Source: Apostichopus japonicus (lineage: Eukaryota > Echinodermata > Holothuroidea > Aspidochirotida > Stichopodidae). From it: DNA of 64,000 bases. The stretch is from assembly GCF_037975245.1 (NCBI RefSeq), contig NC_092580.1:4316501-4380500 (forward strand). Direction: 5' to 3'. Shown here in pieces: positions 1 through 12,200 of the stretch. Position 1 is the stretch's first letter. Every line of letters starts with the position of its first letter. Below the pieces are notes generated by a model. The model had not been told where the DNA came from and made no database searches. It saw only the letters and a program-made list of their open reading frames with translations. Both the position numbers and the translations under genes were made by a program.

Positions 1-88
1 ACACATTAACATATTTCACTGATTGAAATATTATTATTACTGTTTGCATGATACTCTCAATTCTGTAAGAATCACAACGTTCACTTAC

Positions 89-205
89 CGCCGTTAGCAT
101 ATCTCTCCGAGGGGTTGGAACTGGCATCTTCTTTCTTTGGTCGGCTCATCGATTGCTCAAACTTATCAAAAGCTTTCTTGTTCACCGCTTCCTTCATGGA
201 GGGAT
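89..205 (-). CDS. DNAJC2: DNAJC2 exon between the two SANT domains, last one in window
   Basis: Encodes [20 protein letters not shown] and, after a short linker, NPSERYANG, matching KKAFDKF...TPSERFEG of the family. Donor gtaagt at 88; the second SANT exons lie outside the window. Confidence 0.93.
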
Positions 206-3200
206 CTGGAAAAACGTACAAAAAATCACAAAAGAGATTGGCTTGAAGGCATCCAACTTGAAAAGAATGTAACATGTTTACGCTGTCTAGGTTAGAATGT
301 AACATGTTTACGCTGTCTAGGTTAACTTGAATCATATTAATGTGATTCTGAGAATGTCACTGCCTGCCTGAACATTTTCTTTGACTCAAAAACAGTATAT
401 TTGGGGCATTTGCATGTTTGTTTTATTTATAGCTGATGAGGTCTAGTGTAAGACTAGATTCCAAACGAGACAGAGAACACATGTGAAAATGACCTCAATA
501 ACTTTATATATAGTTTAATATTCTATGGGACACAAACTGTATTTGAACTGGATAATGAACCTTGATACCAAGGGCTGGAAGAGCCACACAAGAATGACTC
601 AAATAATATGCAAACTAAGTCAATAATATTCATAAATTAAACAGACATTTCCAAAGCAGCGTGTTTGATGCTATACTAGTAATAGTGCTTTCGTTATCTT
701 GACTAGTCAATTTCTATTTCATATAATGAAGGAAAAAATCTTATTTTACCCTCCCCCCCCACTTCCCCTTCTGTTTTTGGCTTTTAGAAGAATTAAAAAA
801 AATCTTGACATGGATGGTTATTGGTAAATACTTGATATTTAAACCATCATTTAGTAAGGAAATGGAGAAAAACCTGTTTTCTTTGCACCACCTGAAACTC
901 ACTTTGAATCATACTTTGGAAGTTGGCCGAAAAGAGGTGACCAGATGCAATTTGCTTGCATATCAGATATGACATTAAAACATCCAACAGAATGGATTCT
1001 AACAAAGCCAAGGATCTAATTGGCAGATACTCACCTAATCTCTGTAGATTCTTCGTTTTATTTATGACATCTTTGGCACTCCTTGATATACCTGAGGTTG
1101 AATGACTATTGATAAAGTTAGCTATTACTTCATACCTACAAAAGAGAACAGAAAAAAAGAGGAATTTATTGGGGAATATTTTTTAAAACCGGTATTTATG
1201 TCTTCCATCGTAAACACACAGAAACTGTTGCCTGTCATGACGATCTAAAATCATCGCATTTAAACTTTTGACAGGTCCCTTACTATCACAGAATTATAAA
1301 GAGTTGATTCTCTTCCGGAGAAATTAGCAGGTTCGCAAGGAATCAAAAACTGAAGTGTCTGTTCATAGACAAGTCGGACAGACACAGAGTCTGTTCTGTA
1401 AACAGAACAAGTTTTGTGGAAAAACGCTGGTTGAATGCTGCTCAGTGAATAAAATGGCGGAGAATCGAGCTTGTTATTCGTATATAAATAGCGTTAGTGA
1501 GGTTTGGCATGGATTCATATTTTTAATAGTTCTAGTAATGAATTCCGGTTAAGCCTAGTTTTGTGTACGAGTATATCCATCTAATAGCAAGCGATTTGGT
1601 TCTGACACGTGCAAATGCAAGAGCATGTGTGTTCCTTGTACAGTACACATGGAGGTCGGTGATTGGGCGATACAATAATGCATGTAGATATACTTGTCTA
1701 CAGCATATGCTCATTCTTTGTCAAATAGCTATATCCTGTTCACAAGAAGTACCTCATCAAAATATTGCAACTGAAGGGAACCTGTCAAAACCTCAAAAAA
1801 GAAAGAGAGATGATATCGGATGCTATGATACACCACAGTTTGTCAGTCTTATTAATAGAAGGCATATCACAGCTCAAAAGGAAGAATAAGGATTTGATGT
1901 TTCATTTTCCAAATGACACGGATGTCTTTCAGCAGTATCCTAAAGGCAGGTTTTGATTTGACATTTATAAAGTAATCGTATGAAATGTGAGCAATCACAT
2001 CTCTTCCTTCTCTACAAGTTGCATATGTATGCTCAATATGAAAAATCTGTGTAAACTATGAAAGGCCAATTGCAACCTTGATGTGTAGTTTAATTTGACG
2101 TTATCATGTTTGTACATTTAAGAGATGTTTTCTACCTTTTGCTTCCTGTCTTATCGAGTCGATTTCTCTTGAAAAATATGAGATGATGATAATAAATGGG
2201 ATGAGTACCTTTGTCCTGTGCCAGCAGGGAAGAGATTGACAGCCTTGATGAGAAGCTTTAGGTCCTCGTCGTTCCACTCCTTCCCCTTACCCCCGCCTCC
2301 TCCCCCGCCTCCTCCATCCTTGGCTGCCTGAGATTCCCGCTGTTTCATCAGCTCTTCTTGTTTCTCCTTCTCGATCTCATCGTTGACCAGTTTGACCTAC
2401 GGATGGATGGTGTATGCAGAATTACCATAGGTACATTGAAGTATGTGGGTAATGCCTTTACCTGTTTTACAAGGATATCAATTACCATATTGAAGACAAT
2501 ATTACCCTGTCTCTAAACTCCCCCACCTCCCTACCCCCCCCCCCCCAAAAAAAAAGAAACAAAAAAAAAACCATGGTAGTTTGCATTGGTTTTACTAAAC
2601 TTTGCATCACTTTTACAGAGCAGGTAGGATATTTTCATCAAAATCAGTCCCATCACTACATCTAATCCAAATACACAAAGATTTGTGTTGCAAAAATTGA
2701 ATTTAATCCTCTTTTGAATGGTCCATGATGGGATTTTGGAGGACTTAAGGTGTGATGGATGTGTTCTGATAGTTTCTCCTTTGATGATCCAGGATACTAT
2801 AACCAGATTAACCTCATACATCTGAATTTGATAAGAATCATCTCATGACCATACTTGGTTAAAAACGCCTACTGTGGACCATTTCACAGTTCATTAACTG
2901 GGCAAACTATCTAAATAAGTCATCCCACCCCCCCCCTTCGCCCGAGAAAACAAGGAAAGCATGAACGATGATTTTTTCAAACACTGCGCATTGCTTCTTG
3001 CACAAATATGTAACATCAGGCAGTTGCACACACTTAACCTACACTGACTGTATGTACCATAGTAAACACAATTAAAAAGAATGGAACAATAATACATCAT
3101 TTCTGATTTTAAGAATAAATCAAACCTTGAACACTTTCTTACCTCCTTCTGGAATACAGCCACTGCATCTGCCTCTGAATTTGTCTGCAGGTTCTCAATG

Positions 3201-6200
3201 AGAGCAGTTAATCTGAAAATATTAGAGAAATCAGAACAATTTATGAAGTCCGAACAAACTTGAAGCAAAGATACTTGTTAAAGCTGTTGCAGAGCTTGGA
3301 AAAGTCGATGCCCAAGTGGCAAACCTCCCGCAAAAATGATCCTAATGGGAAATAGGAGAACCCGAGGTGATGCTCATGGTGAGGGAAGTGGGAAGGGGGA
3401 GGAGAGGTTGGGGTTGGAGATTTAACCACTGGGATCTAATTGTTCAAAAAAAAAAAAAACTATCTAAAAAATATATATATATTTTCTTGGTACCATTACC
3501 AGACATAAATCAAACTCTAATGGTTTGATTTGATTTAACAGTGGGGGAGGGGGGGTTAACACTAGAACCATACAGATATCTCTCACACAAGATCTGTTTC
3601 TTTGCCAGGTCACAGGGCATGTGCAAACACTACCACAATCTCAGGGTCCAATGAGATTAGGAGCACTCAACATTTCAATGACAATACGAAAAGGGTCTGA
3701 TCTTGGCGTCAGGAAAAACGGGTGGGGAATCGGCAGTGGTAAGAATCAAGGGAGGGTGGAGAAAAAAATTGGATAGAAAGGGGGAGAGGGCACTAGGGTG
3801 GCGGGGGGGTAAGTGATAGATGCTTACCTGGTATGGGAGAGTTTTTCACAAAGCATTTCAACTTCTTGCATGTTATGGAGTTTCTGTTCTTCATTCTCTG
3901 CATAGTAATCATTACTCTGTAAAAAGATATTGTAATTATAAAATTAAAGAAAAGAGGCTATTGTTACCCAAGAACAAAACTTTAGCTTGTACCTCACAGT
4001 GATGAAAAAGTACATAGTAACTCTTTCTCTGATTCAACTGGATTTTAACCACTTTACCATTTTAAAACTAAAACATCTTAACTTCAGGAGATGAGCTTTG
4101 GGTAGTTTTCACTAAATAAATAACATTGACTTTTCTTTGCTTTAAACACTAACTTCACTCATTTTCAGGCACAAAAAGTCCTGATTTTTATTATAATCAT
4201 TACCACAAACTAGTATCAATTACTAGCAGTAACTAGAACTTATAACTATCATGAATAAATCTGTATGATGAAGAGTGCTAAATCAATAACAACTAGCACT
4301 TAAAGCTATTATCAATAACTACCAGTAACTATAACTATCATGAATAAATCTGTATGATGAAGAGGGCTAAATCAATAACAACAAAGCACTTAAAGCTATT
4401 CAATCAAGATCTCTATCCTTTGAGGAGATATCAATCAAGGTTCCATCCAGTATTCTTCTGCACGCAAGACAGAAAACTTGTACAAACCATAGATATTTAT
4501 AAACCATTTTCATTTCTTTACTCAGTACTCTGTTAGCTTTCATTGCTACCTATTTAATTGCACGTTTGTTTTCGTTCAAACTACTGACGACAGAAACTGC
4601 ATAGCCTTCACATCAATATTGATACATTGCGTGTCGTGCAGACAAAATTCATTTTAAGACATCGAAATGTAATTAATGTTGCGTTAATATTTGTACATCA
4701 TTTATGTTCTCGTAAGTATGAACCCAAGAGAAGGGCACTTTTCTATGGCAATATGAGCTACACACTGAGCCAACAGTAGAAAATATGACAGCTCTGAACA
4801 AAGCATCTATTTGTGATATCAAGACTCAAGGAAGGGAGAATGATGAAAGAATAATGCTTATCTGTAGTCTGTTAAAAGAAAATGAAGGTGAAATTTCCCA
4901 CTACCAACCCCCCCCCCCCCCTGCCACCCACTGCCCATCCAACCAAAGCTGTCCTTTTCCTTGTATGTTTCTCTCCCCCACCCTCTGCTCATCCAACCAA
5001 ACCTGTTCTTACCTTGCATGTTTCTCTGAGCTGCTTCTTGACTTTTCTCAAGGCTTTTTTGTGTGCTTCCTTTTCTTTCTTGGCTACTAGCGCCTAGAAG
5101 CAAAGAAGAAAAGATGCTATGGAATGCATTTGCATGGTGGTGTATTTGCATGGTGTTGTTCCTAATCTCTCTTTCCCTTCAGATCACAAGACACACTGTA
5201 AACTGCTTTGCACTTTATCACGATCTTCAATGTTCGCAATACATCTGAGTAGCGTAAGTTTCAGGTTCAGCATGGAAGCTTGTTCTCTGTTCACATGGCC
5301 CAGATGCTTCTAACAACACCAACATGGAAAATCTTCCGATGCAATACCAATAGAAGAGTACCGACATCAGTGCAGCGACATCCAGCCCTAACACCAGCTG
5401 TGAAAACCCATCTTACTCCAGCAGCAAATCTCATCTCACAGAGTCATATATGGACAACATTTCAAACTGTCAGTTTTGCAGTACTTTTCAATCCAGAACT
5501 GAGATCATTGTTTGGCTGTGATGAAGTCACTTGATTACACCATAACAACATCAAGTAACATACAATTAAACAAGTGAATTACTTATCCAAGGTTGTATAA
5601 TCTTTTCACTTTTAAAGACAAAGAAAACAAAGATGGTTCATGGTATTGTCCATGTATAACATTGCAAATTACTTCACAACATACCTTTCTGACTAAAATA
5701 AATAAATTTCAAAGTTTTAAATCTCAACAATGGAATGAACTAAAAAGGATGGACGTTTAGACAACGTCTTTTGTATTGACAGGTTCTGCGTTTAATATAT
5801 TTTTAAATCACAGTCTTTTTTATCCCTTTAAAGGATAATTCTAGGCAACAAATTAAATTTGATACATTGTAGACCATTAAAACACACCACTATCAGTCCA
5901 AATTTTGATTTTTATAACACTTTTCAATTTTTGTGAAATGACACTTTAAACAAGTGAGGAATCATCAATTAAAAGTGACTGGACTATTGAGTCTAATACA
6001 CAGACCATTAGTTCCTCAGATTTAAAACAAAACTCCTTGGAAAACAAAGACTTTTATGGCCTTCAATGAATATGTTAACAATACACTACATGTTCATGAA
6101 AAGGACAAATCGTGTGGAATGTCAATCAAGGGTGATCTCTCGTTTATATGAAATTTAAAGAACTTGTTTGGGTTGAGTTATTATAATTCATAAAACAATG

Positions 6201-9200
6201 GAGTTTCATGCCTGCACTTAGAAGACAATGGCATCATCTCTGAAGACTTCAAGGAAGCATTCCAGAGTTTTAGCATATTTTAAAGGTGTATATCTTGGAA
6301 ACCTCCACAGCTACAGAATATTACTACCTCTCATTTGATTATTTTTCACTTAACTATAACATATCAAGACCAAATTTCTGCCGAAGGTCACCTACTAAGG
6401 ATTACGCAGAAACCCACAAGGGAAATGTCCAGTATACTGCTCATGCATAGCCTGTGAATTATGACTGCTGTGTTCTATAAAATTAACAGAGAAATTCATA
6501 TCAACTGAAAAACTGTAGTAAAATTACTTTGGCTTTTGCTTCCTGTTCTTCTTTCTCCTTTTGTAACCTGATTGTCTCTTCTGCCGCAAACCTCTCCTAA
6601 AATGTGACGAGAAAATATCAGAGAACAAAGTTCAATCAACATTCCACTTTGCTTTATATAAACAAACCAGGAAAAATAAAAAAAATGTTAAGTCGCTGGC
6701 CCCGGTCGGGTTTTTGTGAAGGAAGAACATTTTGTGATGGGGGTATGAAATCAGAATCATTGAGAACATTGTGACCAAGGTGAACAAAATTACCAAACCA
6801 ATCACAATTCTCGATGTTCAATCTGATACAACAACCAAAACTTCACAAAGGGGTCACCTAACCCAAACATATTTACCCAGCATTACTTAGAAATGGCAAA
6901 AACAAAAAACCTGCATGAAAAAGTTTGAGGTAACGTTGCAAATAATATCCACACAGACGACCTGAAAACAACAGTCTTTTCAAACTTGTAATCCCCATCC
7001 TCCCATGCCCCTCCCCATCCTACCATACCCCTCCTCCTCCCAAGAAACATAAAAATCTTTAAAGCTGCATTTCCTGTTGAATTTATAGCCAGTAGCCGAG
7101 GGTGTCATAATTAGTGTTTTATCTGAAGACATTACCATTTGCTTGATTTCATCAAAACTCAAATCAGGCAGAAAGTATTAATGGAATTGGCAACATAAAA
7201 TACTACAATCAGTTTACAGGAAATATAACTTTGCTGCATTGGATTAAATGATGAATTACTAGCTAGGGACAGTAGATGTCAACAGAGGGATGTTGACCCA
7301 CAGATCCCTCAGATTTATAGGAGAGGTATTCCATTTGTGAGCATAAACAACATAGCCAGGCCAAAATGATACCAAGACCGGCTACTAAATTAAAGTACAG
7401 TGTCACATTGAAGAATGATTAAAAAGAAGGTCACAACCCAAAGCAGATAAAACTACAACTTTAAAGTTTTAGAGTTCCCAAAAGAAACAAACCTTTTCTC
7501 TTTCTAAAGCAGCTGCCTTTATTGCGTCTTGCTTGGCTCTCTTCTCGTCCGCCTTCCTCTTCTTCTCTTCATCTCGGAATCTCTTTATCCTTGGATCGCA
7601 GGCGTGAGCATTATCTGCATAGTGGTGAAAACAAAACAATAGGGTTCACACTGATTCAGGTTCACACTGATTCAGGTTCACACTGATTCAGGTTCACACT
7701 GAATCAGGTTCACACTGAATCAGGTTCATACTGATTCAGGTTCACACTGATTCAGGTTCATACTGATTCAGGTTCACACTGATTCAGGTTCACACTGATT
7801 CAGGTTCACATCAATTCACATTGATTACACAAGATTGACTTTATTAATCAATTTCCCCATTTCCATGTTGTTTCTTTCTAAAGTTCCATTTTTTAATTTT
7901 TTTTGTGTGTTCACAAAGCACTAAGGAATGCTACCATGATGTGATCTCCTTGTTGCGTGTCTTCCATCAGAAGTACTACCTTATGACACCCCCCCCCACC
8001 CATCCCAATTCTGACAATTAGAAAACATGATCACAATCAAAGTACTTCTCATTTGAATTTAAATTTTTTTTTTTTAAACTTGACCTGAGATTTAACTGAC
8101 CTACGAGGGTTCGTATCCTGATGACCTCCTCCTTCTTTCTCTTCTGTCTTGCGACCTTGTTCTGTTTCTCGATCCACTTCCTCTCCTCTCGACTCTCCCC
8201 TTTCTCCTTCTCTTCTTCGTCCAAGTACGAATACTCCCTCCAAGAATCAAAGGCGTACCTTCGGAAAAGACAAACAGACGGGAGAAGTATGGTAAGGATG
8301 AAAAGGAAAATGATGTAGGTAGATCAAGCAATTGGTAAATGTTTTTTTCTTGGCAATAAATTATATCAGAAAATAAAAGGAGATGGTATACTGTTCTATG
8401 ACCCTGGTTAATTTTGATTAATAAAAGAGGTTCGGAAGATGTCTTTAGTTTCGTAAATCAAAATACTCGGCAACGATAATTCATCTCATTTCAATTGTTA
8501 CTTTTTAAACGACTGGGAATTGTTCATAACGACATAATTGTTTGACATTATGTCTAACGTACAGTCAGTGTTGACATATTTTCACATAGCTATTGAGATC
8601 GAAGAGACTGTCCCTGTCTAACGGAGCCTCTCTACAAGAATCAATCTTAGGAAGGTGCCGCCTGGAAGATACTCACCAAAATTCGTAAAATCGGTCGACG
8701 TCTTCCCATGTCGACTTCTCGTCACCAAGCTTCGGCACCGATTTCTTGGTGGAAAACCTGACAGAGAAAGAGGACAGGAGAACTTTACGGCTGAGTAAAC
8801 TTGTTATTTTTGCGACGTCCCGGCTGTTTCTATCCTGCTTAACCTCGGTAACAAAGGTTCTGATTTCTGCCAGGGACGCTTTATTCATGTATTATGTGTG
8901 TATATATGTGTATATATATTAATGAAATTACTGCAACGTTTGGGGTTTGGTTGGCAATTTTACCAAACTTACAGATACAATTAAAAAGAGAAACTTATAG
9001 TTCGAAGTTAGACTTTTTTCCCAATTATTTCTCTCCCAACCGGACAGAAGTTAACGAGCACATAATTAATGGTTCCATTCAGATCTCGACATTTCATTGT
9101 CCACACCTTTTCATATTTCTACAAAAGTATCACGGAAATGGAAAAAATGGTAAGGATTTTTGCTTTCACGTCCAAAACTGTTTACCTTAAATGTTTACTT

Positions 9201-12200
9201 TTTAAGTTCCCCTAAAAAAAGTAGAAAAAGAAAAAAAAAAAATTGGAAAACTAAAATTATTCTGAACAAAGTTACAGAAATATTTTATCAATAGTAATAA
9301 AAATGTTTAATTAACCAAAATTTAAAAAGCTACTCTGAAAATTGACGTGACAAAACTACACAAAACAAATAGAAGAAGTAGTTCAACTCCCCATTCGTAA
9401 ATGCAAAGACAACATGCCAACCAATGGTGGTTATTTCCATTGTCTACTACTTAATACGTTTCCAATTCTGCCCAGGTACTATTATCCTCAGTTGTTTTTG
9501 TTCTAACCAAACCTCTTTGTGTTGAATGAACAAACAACACAGGGGGAGGGGCACAGAGGGAGGGGTGAGGGATGGGGAGAATCTTTCTTTAAATGAGATA
9601 ACTACTGTCACATGACAAATCAAAAGTCCAATTCAAAGTAGATACCTTTCATTTCTCTCAAAGACCTCTGTAAAGACTTCAAAGAAGTTACTTTTAGAGT
9701 CCTCGTCAACCTCTGGTATATCGTCATTGATCTCAGGGTCCACACTGTCGTAGGCTCTCCGTTTTGTGACGTTGCCTAAGATTTCAAAAGCTGGAATGAA
9801 AAACATTGAGGATCTAAAATATTCTCTCTCTCATTGACCTAAAAGACGTTATACAACGGTGTAAATGAAAAGAAGTTTGTCCAAGTGTGAAATATTTAAC
9901 ATAAATTTCTCAGCCTCCCCAGTCTTTAACCTCCACATTCTGCTGAAAAAACTTCTATATACCCTTCTTTCTTCTTAGAAGACTTAAAAGAGTTTGGTGT
10001 CAATCGGTAACAAGTGGTGTCCCTATTGGTGGACAAGGGGAGGGTTCCAACCACAGCCGTCTACTCCCCCATCCAACCATGATTGTGTTGCTCTGTCGTC
10101 CCCACTCCCCACCCCCCCATTCCATTTGAAATTGATATGCATCCTTCATCAACATTGCATACATTGTATTTACACCAGTACATAGTCTTCTTGTAGAGAA
10201 AGTCCTGCTTTTCCCACGTCCAAACTTTTCGATGATGTTATTTCATCGCCGACAGATTAAAAATCGCTCACCTCTGGTGATGCAAGAGAAGAACTTGTGC
10301 TCGTCTTCACCGACATCTTCCCCTCTGGCCTTCTTTTTGTCTGGATGGTATCGAAGCACTCGTCTCTTATCTGGTATAAAACAACACGAAGGATGAACAG
10401 TATGAAAGTACCACCAGAACATTATAAAACATAAATGCTTTGATAAATAGAAAACCAGTTAGCATTGTGATTCCTTGCCATACAATGTGCTCTGAATTCA
10501 AAATACTGTGGTACTAGAGCAACTTGTCCAAGAATTAAATATTTGTAGAAATCCCTTGTGGGTATCAAATCAACCATGTCATTCACTCATAAGGATTTTT
10601 ACAGTATAGAATTTTAAACCAAAGTATTTCAATATCCGGAAAGAATAAGTCTTCTTTTTGTGAAATATAGACACTTTTTACTAACTTTGAGCTAGCAAAT
10701 CCCTTTAAATACTTGTTCAGAGTTGCACGACATTGTATATATACTGTGAAATATTTTCTGAGAGAATGGCCAAGTTTTCCACCATTTGAGATAACCTGTT
10801 GACCGCTTGAAGCTCAGAGGGGGGAGAAACCCTTATTGGAGGTTTAAATGTATGTTGAAAGGTCAAATCATAGTCACTCATGGTCATTGTAAAAGTAATT
10901 CACCACACTGAGATACATTGTCTACTTTAACATTCATAAATGGTTGAGAATACCAGAATACTGTACCTCGGAAAACTTTCAGCAATTTTTTGGGGCATGC
11001 TACAATCTGAGGCCAATAACTGACAAGATTTCTTTAAAGTAACCTATAAAATGCTAGATACTGACAAAAGAAGTGAACAGCAAAGAGCATCTTAGAATTA
11101 AAGATTCATTCAGTCCCTAAATTCAGCACTATGAATGATCTTGATATATCCCTGAATCTTGTCATGGTAATTAGGAGAAATATAAAGATATTTCTGCAGA
11201 TGGATTGTCAGGCCTTCATCCTTGGCCAATGCACTCCACGATGCGTTAGCCTGGACACTCACATGCTTTCTTGACGTCATCATCCGACGCCCTGTACCGT
11301 GATTTTGAAATCCCCAAAACAGCGTAATGATCTTGGCTCTGACAAGAAGAAAGAAATATTTGAATTAAGCTTTGCCCTGGGGTGTTTATGAATTGCTGGA
11401 CCGGGGTAGGAACTTTGTTACTGTTGGCATTGCTAATGACAGATGACGATGACAATAAAAATAAAAAAAATATGAAAAAAACAGATTGTCAACTTTAGTG
11501 TTGCGGGTATTGGCTTAAGTGTGTAATCCAATGGCCAGAATGAGTAGCAAACAGCAGGGGTTTTCTGCCCAACGGCGACGGCAGAACGACCAATGAACTT
11601 TGTTACTGTTCGCATTGCTAATGGATGTGATGTCATTTTGTTTCCATAGTGTTCAACCTTGGTTCAGCTGAATGCACACTAGAATACACTGCAAAAGCCC
11701 ACTTCCTCAAACACAAATGTTAAAGTAAGTTCTCAAAAGACTCCAAAACAAAAGGTCTTCTTCTTCAAAGATCAGGAATAAATATCATAATCCATTGAGC
11801 TTCTCTATTAATGCTCCTTTGATAAGAAATTGTTTGCAATATCCGGCAAATTGAATCTGTGACACCAAAACCACGTTCCTACTTACTGCCAGGCTTGGGG
11901 TAATCGTAATCAGTAATCGTAATAGATTACAATCGATTACATTTTTTGAAGTAATCGTAATCGTAATCGATTACTTTTGTGAAAATTACAAAGTAATCGT
12001 AATCGATTACAAGGGCAAAGTAATCGTAATCGTATTACATTTATGATTACAGTGAAATTTGAATGAGAAGGGCAAAATTAGTCGAAATGATTAAAACTAA
12101 TTCTTACTATTGGCTTTTAATGTGACCAAAGAAGTGTTCCTGCTTCTAGAATTCTCTAGCACAATAAACATAAATTACTGGGGATTTGATCGCCATATTC

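Noticed and set aside
4858-5151. 97-codon minus frame over a DNAJC2 exon
   Set aside because: Shadow frame; the exon 5013-5093 is read in another frame that matches DNAJC2.
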